Assembly (NCBI GenBank): GCA_001466705.2
Contig: LATX02000165.1
Coordinates: 186,001-250,000 of the forward strand
Direction of reading: 5' to 3'
Source of the DNA: Moniliophthora roreri
Lineage: Eukaryota; Basidiomycota; Agaricomycetes; Agaricales; Marasmiaceae
Length of the DNA: 64,000 nt
Positions 23,227 to 33,683 of the stretch are shown piece after piece (position 1 is the first letter of the stretch; each line of letters opens with the position of its first letter). Below the pieces are notes generated by a model, which saw only the letters and a program-made list of their open reading frames with translations, did no database searches and was not told the DNA's origin. The translations under genes and the position numbers were made by a program.

Positions 23227-26200
23227 TTACCCCCTCCCTAGAGTCTATCGTCCGCGATAGACCTAGGCCTACTCTCTTCCCCTCCTCCCATGCAAGGTCT
23301 GTCGTTGCCTCGGTGAAGTTCTTAAGTTCTTGCCATGGTAGTGTTGCGAAGAGCACTGCAGCCACTCTGGTTGGTGCATTGGAGTTCTTCTTATGGAAGC
23401 TCTTCACCTTTGCCTTTGCATGTTCCACATTTTCTGTGGGCTCCCAGCTATCCTCCTCTTCATCGTACCCTTTCCATCTCACCAAGTACTGCAACTTCTT
23501 CCAGTACACTCAGCTGTCCAGTATTTCTTCTACCAAGTGCTCTTCCTCTCCTTCTACTTCTACTGCTTCTGGTGGTGGGGCCCATTGTCCATTGACTTCA
23601 TTGCCTTTCCATGGTGATAAACGATTCACATAGAAAACATTGTGGACTTTCATTGCCAGAGGTAATTTGAGGTGGTAGTCTAAGTCACCAATGTGTTCCA
23701 CCACCTCAAAAGGCCCTAGTTGTCTTGGGCCTAATTTTCTGCTTGCCTGATGGATTTTAATGTCCTTTGCTGCAAGCCACACCTTGTCTCCCACTTTGAA
23801 CTCATGTGCTTTCCTCTTCCCCTCCTCATATGCCTCCTTCATCTTCTCTTTTCCCATCTGCAATGCTGCTTCTGCCTCCTCTCGAATCTTCTTCAGGTCT
23901 TCAAGGCATGCCTCTAAAGCAGGGAACTTGTTTGTGCATCATCCTGCTGGGATGGTAAAGTCGGGCCGATATCCATACACAACTTTGAAGAGACTTTTGT
24001 CATGTGCTGTGTGAACTTGTGAGTTGAGTACGAATTCTGCAGTAGGGAGCCAATCCACCCAGTCATCTTGACGTTTGCTTACAAAGAGGCAAAGGAACTG
24101 TTCAATCTCCTGGTTTGCTCGCTCTGTCTGTCTATTTGCTGATGGATGGTATGCAGTTGTGAGACCTGCTTGGATTCCTAGATGCTTGTAGAGTGCCCAT
24201 GTGACTTGAGCTGCAAATTGGGGTCCTCTATCTGACACAAACTTATGGGGTATGCCATAAAGACGGAAGATCTCCATGATAGTGTATGTCTGTGACCCCT
24301 TTAGTGTCGAGAGGGGTCACAGTTGGTAGGACATGGACTTGTTTGCTATAGAGGTCGATGTAGGTGATAATGGCATCATACCCCTGGCTTTCAGGCAGCC
24401 CTGTGATAAGGTCTACACCCACTACATTCCATGGGCCCTCAGGCACATCATGTGGATGCAGTGTTGCATCTGGGTGCACTGCCGGCTTGCTTCGCTGACA
24501 TCTTTTGCATCCCTGCACATACTTCCTGACAAAGCTACTCATCCCAGGCCACCAGTAGTAGCGGCTCACTTGCTCTAGTGTTCCATGCTCTCCCAGGTGA
24601 CCAGCTGTTGGTGCATTATGGCACTGTTTGAGCACTTCTGCATGCAGTCCCTTGTCTGTGGGGATGTAGAGCTTCCCTTTGTAGTACACAAGCCCGTTGT
24701 CCTCCTCCCACTCCAGCAATCTATTGATAAGCCTTCGTGAACCCTTCTTCTTCAACTCTTCTACCGCTTGCAGCACCTCGGCTTCTTTCTCCACCCCTTT
24801 ACCGATCCTCTCTTCCAGCTCTCCTCCTTTCATCCTTGTCATGGCAATCCTCATAAACCTTTCTGGACAGAGTACAACCTGTCCTTGGTTGTCCTCTGCA
24901 TCTATCACCTGGAAGGTTGGAATTCGGGAGAGAGGGTCAGCCTGAGTGTTGGTCTTGCCTGGTTTGTGAGTCAGACGGAAGTCGAATCGCGAGAGCCATA
25001 GGGACCATTGTGCTTGTTGTCGGGACAGGTCTTGAGCTGTCCTCCAGTACTCAGTCTTCCAGGGCTCGTATAATGGTGAGCATCTCCCTGTCATAGATTT
25101 CATAGTTCCGTTCAGCAGGTGCCATTGACTCTGACCTGTATGCCACTGGATGCCACAGTCTGTCCTCCAGCTGCTGCAGGATCACCCCTCCTGTGGCATA
25201 ACTGGAAGCATCCACTTCCAGCTGAGTCGGCCATGCAGGGTCCCACATCACTAGTATCGGTTTCTTTGTGAAGGCTTCCTTCAACGTCTCAAAGGCCTGA
25301 TGCTGTTGCATGCCCCACTCCCAGTGGCAGTCCTTCTTGGTTAAGTCGTCCAAAGGACGTGTGATCTTGGAGAAATCCTTGATGAATTGCTGGTAGAAGT
25401 TGGCAAAGCCTAGGAAGCCTCAGAGTTCACGAAGATTCCTTGGGGTAGCCCATTCTTTCACTGCCCGAACCTTGACAGGATCCATACTGACCACCCCCTC
25501 ACGGATCACCATACCCAAGTACTCCACTTGCTCTTGATCGAACTCGCATTTCTCAGGACGCAGATAGAGGTCGTTCTCCTGCAGTTGTTTGAGTACTTCA
25601 TGTGTTGTCTGATGATGTTCCTCCAAGTTGGTACTGTAGATGAGAATGTCACCCAGATACACAGCAACCTTCCCCTGAGCAATCAGATCTGCAAAGATGG
25701 AGTTCATGAGTGCTTGAAAGGTGGCTGGAGAGTTCGTCAGCCCAAAGAACATAACCTGGGGTTCGAAGAGACCTCAGTTGGTTACAAAGGCAGCCTTCCA
25801 TTCATCTCCTTCCTTAATCCGAACATTGCTGTAACCCCAATGAACATCCAGCTTGGTGAAGTATTTAGCACCTTTGAGTCGGTTGACAATGTCGGAAGCA
25901 AGAGGGAGCGGGTATCAATTCTTGACAGTGAACTCGTTGAGCTTGTGATAATCCTGTACGAATTGCAGCTTGCCATCCTTCTTCTTCACAAAGAAGACTG
26001 GAGAAGCCATGGGTGACTTGGAAGGGATGATATATTCTTTTCACAGGTTCTCCTCTAAGAATTGGTCCAGCTCCTCTTGCTCATTCACCGACATGGGGTA
26101 CACCTTGGATTGGATCATCTCAGGTGCATCTGGTTTCAGGTCAATGGTATGGTCGTATGGCTTATGCTCTGGGAGACGATGGGACTCTTCCTCCGAGAAG

Positions 26201-26785
26201 ACCTTTCGGTACTTGTGGAACTCTGCTGGCACAATCTCTTCCATGCTTCGCTTCCCCTTCTTCTTCAACTCTTCATATGCTAACTCAGCTGAATATGTCA
26301 CTCCAGCTGCCACCCACAACTCATCCATCATATCCTCAAGGATCCCCTCCTTCCACCATTTCCTCCTCTGCTTACGATTCTCTATGATCCTTTGATACTG
26401 CTCCTCTACTTCAGCTCCATCCTCCTTTACTTCTTCCTCTTCCTCCACTTTGATGTTCATTAACCCGGCTCTTCAGTCTATGTCTGGGTTAACCTTCCTT
26501 AACCATGGCAGACCCAGAATCACCTCCTCTGGGCCCAGATCTGTGACTAACAGCTCTACCACCTCCACATAGTCCCCAATAGTCAGCTCCAGTCACACAA
26601 ACTCTGAGATGCTTCTAGCATGATTTTTGGTTCTGTCGATGTTGTACAGAGGTATCTCTTTCTTAAGAAGGTGCCTCCATACCTTGTGTTCCATCACCCA
26701 GCTTCAGCTTATGAATAAGCCTGTTGCTCCAGAGTCTATCATTGCCACAACTTTCTTTCTTTAGTTTCTTCTCCTCAGACTTGCA
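23222..26785 (-). pseudogene. Element 2 pol: protease, RT, RNase H, integrase, chromodomain
   Basis: Protease MIDSGATGLF (about 26,745) and ILGLPWLRKVNPDID; reverse transcriptase with AVYLGDILIYS (about 25,650), where the usual YLDD has become YLGD, so the catalytic Asp is lost. RNase H starts LEVDASSYATGG, but the stretch that should hold the DHKN motif is missing between LED and EYWRTAQ (about 25,055-25,075), with a frame change. The integrase has HHCC (HNAPTAGHLG...CKRCQRSK), GVDLITGLPES, FVSDRGPQF and RQTERANQEIEQ, with another frameshift near 24,260. The chromodomain YLVRWKGYDEEEDSWEPTEN (about 23,495-23,430) is textbook. The stop before it (TGA, 23,512-23,510) is probably a former CGA. 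Dead as a polymerase. Confidence 0.9.
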
Positions 26786-26967
26786 TGTACATGAAAATGG
26801 TTATCATGTTTATTGGCAACAGGAATAGATATTGTACATGCAGAGACTGAATCATATGTAGAAGGAGATGGTGAAGGAGAAAGTAAATGATCAGGTGCCC
26901 CATTTGTGGGCTGGCAGTGACACCTGTTTTAAAAAGACTGCTTGAGGGTAGCGAACTGGGCTGACAG

Positions 26968-28362
26968 CTAGTTGAGTTGAGCCAGCATGTCATTGATGTT
27001 GGGGGGTAGAGGGTGTGGTGATGACGGCTCAGGTGGTGACAGACCAGAAACTTCTACAGGAATGCTTTCAGATGCTGCCACCCTTCTTGCTTTTGGTCTG
27101 CCAGCCCACTTGTCAAAGCACACTGCTTTGCAGTGACCAGCCCAACTACAATGACCACAGATCTTGCATTCATGATTGTCATTTGCCTTGGTATGCTGAG
27201 TGGAGCCGCACCTATAGCACTTTCCAGCCATCATGCAGGTCCAGTCCAGCCTAGACTTGGTAGCATCGACTTCCATGGCATTGGGGCCACGAGCAGGTGG
27301 GGCAAAGGGAGTGATTGAAGCAGTCGATGGGCGAGGAGCAGGAGGTGGAATAGTGGGCATGGTCATTGCTGCTGCAGGTCGGCGAGCCTTCTCAGCCTCT
27401 TGTTGGTGGATCCAAACATCCAGGTCATTGGCAACATTAATGAGCTGATCGAGGGTCTCAGTCTTGCAGTCAGTGTGCACAAGCTCATCCTTAATGCAAG
27501 ATGCCATGTGCTCATAGAAGCGGTCATGGAGGTCAGCAGAGGAATAGCCAGTCCTCGACATGATCTCCTTGAACTTGGCAGCATACTCAGCTACAGACTG
27601 CTTCCCTTGGAAGAGCACATGCAGTCGTTCCTTTGCATCTGCTGCCTCATCTGTTGTCTCAAACCTCAGCTTGAAGCCTTTGACAAATTCCTCCCAGCTG
27701 TTGTCATAGAGGTGCCTCCCTTGAGCCACCTCTTCCATAGCTGGTGTGGCCCACACAGCTGCATCATCCTGCATGAATGTCAGGGCTGAGCAGATCCACA
27801 AGCCATCATCTCTGGCCCAAGTCCTGTCTGCATTGGCTCTGTTAAGTGCTGCCCTCTGTGACTGCACATAGAGTGAGAAAGCAGCAATAAATCGGCAGGC
27901 ATTGGCTCCACCGAGCTTTCCTGTGAATGCAGAAGGTTTCTGGAAAGGCTTCTGATCCAAAGGGGTCGAAGCTGATGTGGCTGTGGCACTGGTCTGGACC
28001 AGTTGACTGATGTTCTGTGACATCTGATTGAGACCTTCTGACATCTGATTGAAGTCAGCAACCATCTGTGTTACTGCATTTGACAGATTGGTTTGGCTTG
28101 TAACCAGGGCTTGGAGAAGTTGATCAGTAGAGGGTTGATTGGCGGGGGGGTTTGACATTTTTGGGAATTCTCTGGGGTCTTGGAAGATATCAGTGGGGTC
28201 GTTGGTATGGAAGGGATTTAGGAGTCGGTTTGGACAGGGTTGTTCGTCACAAGGATACCACTCGTCTTCAGTTGGGTAGTGGTGGGCATCTTGGCTGTCT
28301 TCAGTGTCATAGGCGTGAGTGCGTTCTCTGCAATCTCTAGCCAGAGTGCTTTGCTGATGCAA
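26968..28362 (-). CDS. Element 2 gag polyprotein, intact frame of 464 residues
   Basis: Gag forms the virus-like particle that packages the element RNA. An Asp/Pro-rich N-terminus is followed by an Asn/Gln-rich helical stretch (about residues 80-125), then a retrotransposon capsid core (KPFQKPSAFTGKLGGANACR through LQFEGKQSVAEYAAKFKEIM-like sequence, about 135-290), and a Cys/His region with CYRCGSTQHTK and CKICGHCSWAGHC (about 385-420). No internal stop. The ending TAG could be a former CAG, since the same frame continues through two more TAA (former CAA) codons into protease. The original was therefore probably a single gag-pol polyprotein, unlike elements 1 and 3. Confidence 0.85.
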   Translation of the reverse strand: MHQQSTLARDCRERTHAYDTEDSQDAHHYPTEDEWYPCDEQPCPNRLLNPFHTNDPTDIFQDPREFPKMSNPPANQPSTDQLLQALVTSQTNLSNAVTQMVADFNQMSEGLNQMSQNISQLVQTSATATSASTPLDQKPFQKPSAFTGKLGGANACRFIAAFSLYVQSQRAALNRANADRTWARDDGLWICSALTFMQDDAAVWATPAMEEVAQGRHLYDNSWEEFVKGFKLRFETTDEAADAKERLHVLFQGKQSVAEYAAKFKEIMSRTGYSSADLHDRFYEHMASCIKDELVHTDCKTETLDQLINVANDLDVWIHQQEAEKARRPAAAMTMPTIPPPAPRPSTASITPFAPPARGPNAMEVDATKSRLDWTCMMAGKCYRCGSTQHTKANDNHECKICGHCSWAGHCKAVCFDKWAGRPKARRVAASESIPVEVSGLSPPEPSSPHPLPPNINDMLAQLN

Positions 28363-28395
28363 GGTCGATGTACACTATTGATGGTGCAACCTGAG

Positions 28396-28405
28396 ATCTT
28401 GACCT
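28396..28405 (-). promoter_or_regulatory. Element 2 self-priming primer-binding site
   Basis: On the minus strand, two bases after the 5' LTR, AGGTCAAGAT is complementary to ATCTTGACCT within that LTR (complement of 28,621-28,630), 25 bp downstream of a TATA-like box. This is the Tf1/sushi arrangement, in which the RNA's own 5' end primes minus-strand synthesis. Confidence 0.7.
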
Positions 28406-28407
28406 AA

Positions 28408-28863
28408 TGTGGTGCTGCAATGACTCTAGTGACAGTGGGTAGAACCCTCTGCACTCAAGCCAGAAAAGAGATAAGGAAAAGGGGTGATCCAGTGTAGACT
28501 CTAGGTCGATATGACATTGGACTCAACAGACACTAAGTCAAATGCTAGCCCAAATGACCAAGTTAGTTTAACTACTAAGAGATATGTACAAGAAATACTT
28601 GCCTAGCCCAAATGACCAAGAGGTCAAGATGGGGAACTAGGCTACAAGTGTTAGGTATAAATACAATGAGTCTGTCTTGGCAAGAATAACTGATGGAAAT
28701 GGAATAATGATCCGGAATGAGATCTGGGTTGAATGGAATGTTCTATGGAAGAGTGGCTGTGATGGTATAAATAAGGTAAGTAATCGGATAAATAGATAAA
28801 AGATAAAAGATAAGATAATGGGACTTAGAAGAAAAGAGAAAGGAAAAGTTGCACTTCATCACA
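28408..28863 (-). repeat. Element 2 LTR (5' LTR), 456 bp
   Basis: TG...CA; TATA-like GTATTTATACC on the minus strand (about 28,655-28,665), then ATCTTGACCT (28,630-28,621), the predicted RNA start. See the 3' LTR for divergence. Confidence 0.93.
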
Positions 28864-28868
28864 CTGAT

Positions 28869-29228
28869 CATGGTTTCTTTGGCAACTGGATCACCCTTGA
28901 GTCGACTTCCAGAAGGTTTCTTATCTTCAGCCATTTCTTCAAGTTGTGGCTTCTTCATTGATCTGGGGCTGTTATTTAATGCATGTAGAAGGTGTTGAAA
29001 TGGGTCTGACTCCTCCACTGAGATCGAGGAGATGTCAGATGTGTTCGGTTCTGGTTTCTTCAGTGTAGTAAGTGATGATCCTTCTGTGCTCTCAGTCTCT
29101 TCCAATCCAATTAAAATGGATAACAGGGTTGAGGTTCTCTTTGTTTCGGAGTGCTCTTCTGGTATCTCTTCCAGAGGCTGATTCATTGGCAATGGTGACA
29201 GCGAGGGGTTCAGGAGCCCTTTGTGCAA
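28869..29228 (-). pseudogene. Element 1 gag, N-terminal part
   Basis: 120 codons from ATG 29,228 up to the element 2 target site, continuing at 22,770 in the same frame (ETM | ISAMVL). Glu/Ser/Pro-rich, without a recognisable fold, like the N-termini of related gags. Element 2 cut it after codon 120. Confidence 0.75.
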
Positions 29229-29403
29229 TGCCCAGGTTAGCAGTGGGATCGCTCGTCCACCAGGATTTGATATTGATTGGTCTTGTAACCCATGCCGGAG
29301 CTCTTCTGCCTTGGCAATGTCTTGGTCTATCTGTGCCTCCTTCCGTAGTGGCGTCTTGGTTGTCCTAGGTGATGCCTAAACCTGGATAGGTCGGCAATCA
29401 ATC

Positions 29404-29413
29404 AGCTTGACCT
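29404..29413 (-). promoter_or_regulatory. Element 1 self-priming primer-binding site
   Basis: Minus strand AGGTCAAGCT, two bases after the LTR, complementary to AGCTTGACCT in the 5' LTR (complement of 29,570-29,579), about 27 bp downstream of TATA-like GTATTTAAGC. Confidence 0.7.
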
Positions 29414-29415
29414 TG

Positions 29416-29860
29416 TGTTATGTTACTTGCACAGCAATGTCAACCTAACTACTCTATGGAAGGTAACACCCTTCGCAAAATAGCTTCAAGTTCAAGTTTG
29501 AGTTCGTTCAGTGGATGCTAAAGTTCAGAGGTCCTTCAATTGTTGGCGTTGACACAAGTAGATTAAACCAGGTCAAGCTAGAGAGCTATGACCCATCTAC
29601 AAATGCTTAAATACACACTGAAGTACTACTGTCCTTATCTGGTAAAATCAATGGAGAGAGCATATAATCTGATGAAGATGAGAAGTCAAAGAGAAAGGTC
29701 ATAGGAAAGGTTATGGGAAAGGCAATGGGAAAGGTTATGAGAAAGGTAATAGGAAAGGTTAAGAAGTAAAAGTCATACAAAAGAAGCATCATAAGGGAAA
29801 AGAACATTAAAGAATAATTTTAGCACTTTGGGTCTTGTGAACCAGTCCATGTACATAACA
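29416..29860 (-). repeat. Element 1 LTR (5' LTR), 445 bp
   Basis: TGTTATG...CATAACA. Has five 12-bp tandem units (about 29,704-29,763) against four in the partner. Promoter side as described for the primer site. Confidence 0.93.
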
Positions 29861-31490
29861 TTCACTGTGAACTACAATGATGTTCTCATCCTCAAGTAAG
29901 TATCTTCTCACTAATGCTAATGACTTGTATTAATCAGCTTTTCTTTAGCAAAAACCTTCCTTTACACATCGCTTATCCATCTTCAAGACCTTATATACTG
30001 TGTTTTAACTACCTACATTCTAGGTGGAAACCAAAAGATGAGTCTTCATTCAAGCATTTGACAGTAAACCTCTACCTTGCCATTCAATCTGCAACTCCAC
30101 CACCTGATACATTCAACAATTTTAAGAATGTGTTTGATGAATTACAGCCTTCAAATCCCAAGATGGACAATGTGAATTCTAAGAATGCAGACCCAATGCA
30201 ATTGATCATCTCACACTTCATCAAAAGCTACAGGTTGATGCTGCTTCCCACATCAATAATGAGAATGAGGAAGAGGATGATATCAAGGGTATCCTGGAGA
30301 AGCTCAGGGAGGAAAAATCATCAAGCAAGCCCCCTGGTCCTGAACTTCATGCTCCTATAATGGTGAACCTCACTGAGCCAGCAAAACCTGTATGGTCAGA
30401 TGTGGCTCATACTTCACATTGATGGGTTTATGACTTGGCTGAGAAATTGAGATACACAGGTGTAACATACCTGGTATATCTTACTGGTACAGATCCTTGA
30501 GTCAGCCCCAATGAAACAATTGCAGAAGCATCTTCAGGTTTCAACATTGGAAGGTGGTGAGAGGTGCCTAAAGTACTGCTTATGTTACAATTGTCTTATT
30601 CTTTTCTCTATGTGACATTATTCCCATCACATGCCCTTCACATGACCTTGATTTCCTCTTTATTCTGTGAACTTTCCTTGATTCTTCCATAACCTTTCCT
30701 TGGTTATTTCTCATCATCAAAGATCATTAATAGTATCATAAGACAGATCATGTGCTTCTTCTTTTCATCTGGACACATACACATTCCTAGTTCCCTTTTT
30801 CATCTACTCCAGCCTTTGTACTATCTTTTCCATGATGACCTCTATGTATTTATCAATTGTTTCCTAGATATTCTCTCATATTCTTTCTTTTACTCAAACA
30901 GTCTATGTCTCTCATTCTTCTAATACAGCAGTAGCTACAACACATGTATTTAAACAGACAGAATGAGGTCTAAGCTCTTCAGCTTGACCTAGTTAATCCA
31001 TCTTGTGTCTAGCCAACGACTGAATCATACTTTGTCTAGATGAACTCAAACTTGAACCTTAGTCAGCTTTGCAGAAGATCTTACCATCTGTAGAGTTGTT
31101 GTTATCATTGCTGTGCAAGTAACATAACAGCTTAACTGGCAAGCAGTGGAATCTAGTTCTGAACAATGCCCTAATCAAATCTTTAGGAATCACAGCACAG
31201 ACTCAAAAACTGCTTGTCATCATTCATGGAGAAGAGATGGGGAAATTTGTCATTCAAATAAAGTCTGTCTCCCAGAATCCAATAACACAACCTTGAGCAC
31301 TCTACTTTTGCCACCCCATGGACATTCACAGTGGAGAGGTTGACAAGGGGAAAGAGGACATTGTGACAGAGAGTAAGGTTTGCCAGGTTATGCTAAGCAA
31401 AGAGGTGCAGAAAAGGCTTGATGAACAGGTTAGGAATGGTTCAAATGAGAAAAAGAGACAGATGAATAAGAAGAAATAGAACTTTTCATT
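29861..31490 (+). pseudogene. SPT5-like gene, 3' part, with a solo LTR inside
   Basis: Directly after the element 1 target duplication the frame reads TVNYNDVLILK and then GTAAGT, in continuation of 15,564. A later Pro-rich block (about 30,090-30,180) is typical of these proteins' variable tails. A readable block past the solo LTR (TGKQWNLVLNNALIKS, about 31,135-31,180; QTQKLLVIIHGEEMGKF; DIHSGEVDKGKEDIVTES about 31,322) belongs to a sequence that I do not recognise and could be the last domain of the same gene or a neighbour. Frames shift and stops are frequent. Confidence 0.4.
30583..31129 (+). repeat. Solo LTR, 547 bp, target duplication GCTTA
   Basis: TGTTAC...CATAACA, flanked by GCTTA at 30,578-30,582 and 31,130-31,134. 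It contains TATA-like GTATTTAAACAG (about 30,945) followed by AGCTTGACCT (30,981-30,990), the same predicted RNA start as in elements 1 and 3, so it belongs to the same lineage but a different family. LTR-LTR recombination removed the body. Confidence 0.88.
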
Positions 31491-31950
31491 GTACTTTACG
31501 GACTATATGTATTGCTAGCAGTGTGTTTTTTGTATTTCTTGTCACAAATGGACTCTGTGTATCAGTAGCAACACACTTTCTTGTATTTCTTGATAACTGT
31601 ACATAGATACCTATTAGTATATTCACATATACTCTATAATACATTGTATCCATCATCTTAAATACTCTAGTTTGCTGTGAAATAGGTCCGAAATGACCTT
31701 AAACTATGTATGGAGCACTTGATGTGTCAGTCACATGAATCAAGACCCCCTCAATGCATTTTGTTTATTCCAATTAACATTCAATCTCTACTTCTTCCCT
31801 CTTTCTTTCATACCACCACCATCTCCCTCCAGCACTCTCCATCATCATCATCATTGTCTTCTTCTGTTCACTGCCATCACCCACCACCTCCAACACTTTC
31901 CCTTGTCATCAACAGTCTCATCATCATCCTGCCTAATGCATTTACCCCAT
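31491..31950. other. Intergenic stretch
   Basis: AT-rich with a CATCATCAT/CCACC-rich run at about 31,835-31,935. No gene supported; it may hold the promoter of the DUF6698-like gene. Confidence 0.4.
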
Positions 31951-33218
31951 TTGTCACTTATGAAGCAGCCCAAAAAAGGCCTTCCAAAAAGAGCTAAGCC
32001 ATATGACAGATCACAAAGGACAACAAAGCCATCATCTTCTCATCACTCCCAACATCAGGTATCTGACAAGTCCCAACCTCTACTCTGACCTCTAACCCAA
32101 CCAACCCCTCCCAAATCAATCACTTCTCAACCTGAGCCCCAGCCAAATCAAGAGACCAAGGAAGAGAAAGCTGCTAGAGATGAATTCAATGATTGGGCCA
32201 CAAGATGGTACAAGATTATAGGAATAATGATGTTGAAAGTGATGATGGTGACAACACTGACAACGACAGTGGCAGGAAAACCAAAAGGAGGTAAGTTATA
32301 CCAGTATCCTCTATTATATGTGATGCTAAAATCCATCTTAGATGGAACATCCTAGACTCTTGGAGAGTAGCAGGTGGCAAGCATCTACACTTCCTTGATG
32401 CTTCCAATGATGATTTCAACACTGTGCTCCATGCAAGTGCTGGTGAGGAGTGTGTTGATGAGGAGGAGAGTGATGCTGTCCAACATTGTCCAGTACAAAA
32501 GGCTCTCACCAAGAAGCAGCAAAAGTATGCATATAGTCACATTCCCCTTTAATCCTTTTGATATTTATCCCTTCTCTACAGAGCAGAAGCAGCTAGGAAG
32601 GCTCTCCTCAAGAGTTATAGTCTTTGGAAAGACAGCAACCCTGAGCTCTATGAGTGTTTCATTGGGGTATTAGATTATGACAATGAGAAAGTTTATAAAG
32701 TAATGGTCAAAATAGTATGTCCCTCATGATTACATGGACACAAGCTCATTCATTTTCTGTCAGATGAAGATTGGCTGGGATTGTTCCTGTTGTACAGACA
32801 CAGGACATTTGAAGGAGATGATTATTGATATTATTCCACAGAGCTCTGAGTTGTTGGACAAGAGCAGTGATATTCTTAACCCACCCATTTCAAGAACTAG
32901 CAAGATAAAATGCAGTAGGAAGCACCTCAAGATCCACACACTGCTCTGTTCTTGGTCATACTTGTGGAGAATTTGGAGTGACAACAAAGAGGAACATTTG
33001 AAGTAAGTTCAAATACAATTCTTCACTTTTACTCCTACTCACACTTCATTACCAGGCATGAAGAGCTTGAACAAGAGAAAATCAAGTTCTCTGAAAACAA
33101 CCTTTTTGCCTTCATGTATGACCTTAGGCTATATGATCCTAAGTCTAGAATTACTAGCTTGCTGTGTGGTTACTTGATTCCTTGGGTAAGTTTGTAGCTA
33201 TTATTTGATCACTTTTCT

Positions 33219-33616
33219 TGTTACAATGTTACAGACTGTCTTATGACCACATGTATTATTAATCTTTTTCTTCTTCTTTCTACAATGTTCGAACTATTAT
33301 GTAATCATTCCATTGTCTTCTCTTCATTTCCATCGGACTATTATCTAACAGTTCTGCGATGTTCTCTTGAGTTCCATCTCATTTGTAATCATAGATACTC
33401 TGTACTATTTAAATAGCAGAAACTGGGTCTCAAGCTCCTCAGCTTGACCTGGTTTGCAATAAACCTTGTACAAAGTAACAAACAGAACAAACCTCTGACA
33501 TCGTGCAAAGGGTTTCCCTCATTGTACTTTGTCTACTCTGAACTTGAACCTTAGAGCCTTCTTGACTATGTCATAGTTGAGTTGGTTGTTGACGTTGCTG
33601 CACAAGTAACGTAACA
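33219..33616 (+). repeat. Element 3 LTR (5' LTR), 398 bp
   Basis: TGTTACAATGTTACAG...GTAACGTAACA. TATA-like TACTATTTAAATAG (about 33,403-33,416), predicted RNA start AGCTTGACCT (33,441-33,450), AATAAACC (33,459) as possible polyadenylation signal. Confidence 0.93.
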
Positions 33617-33618
33617 TA

Positions 33619-33628
33619 AGGTCAAGCT
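33619..33628 (+). promoter_or_regulatory. Element 3 self-priming primer-binding site
   Basis: AGGTCAAGCT, two bases after the 5' LTR, perfectly complementary to AGCTTGACCT at 33,441-33,450, which lies about 33 bp downstream of the TATA-like box. Confidence 0.72.
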
Positions 33629-33683
33629 TACCAGACCGCTGACCCCACGAGGTTAAGGCACCACGACTCCACCAAGAGCCAGA

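Larger units (their letters stand above)
22771..28863 (-). mobile_element. Element 2: chromodomain Ty3/Gypsy retrotransposon nested in element 1 gag
   Basis: Two 456-bp LTRs (22,771-23,226; 28,408-28,863), TG...CA ends, and target duplication CTGAT (22,766-22,770; 28,864-28,868). Removing it plus one CTGAT joins element 1 gag without a frame change. It is minus strand, with gag and pol in one continuous frame (broken only by C->T type stops and later frameshifts), ending in a clear chromodomain. Polypurine tract CTAGGGAGGGGGTAA is the complement of 23,227-23,241. LTRs differ by about 3%, less than those of element 1, as expected for the younger insertion. Confidence 0.94.
15565..29860 (-). 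mobile_element. Element 1: chromodomain Ty3/Gypsy retrotransposon, outer element of the nest
   Basis: The element is bounded by two LTRs (15,565-15,997 and 29,416-29,860) and flanked by the 5-bp target duplication TTCAC (15,560-15,564 and 29,861-29,865). It is transcribed on the minus strand, so the right LTR is the 5' LTR. Order on that strand: primer site, gag, protease, reverse transcriptase, RNase H, integrase, chromodomain-like end, a Cys-rich third ORF, polypurine tract (TGAGACAGGGGTAG, complement of 15,998-16,011), 3' LTR. Two later insertions sit inside it: element 2 in gag and a solo-LTR-like segment in pol. The element's own sequence is about 6.5 kb. Many in-frame TGAs make it inactive. 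Confidence 0.93.

Noticed and set aside
27015..27789. Plus-strand open frames over element 2 gag
   Set aside because: They are shadows of the intact gag on the other strand.
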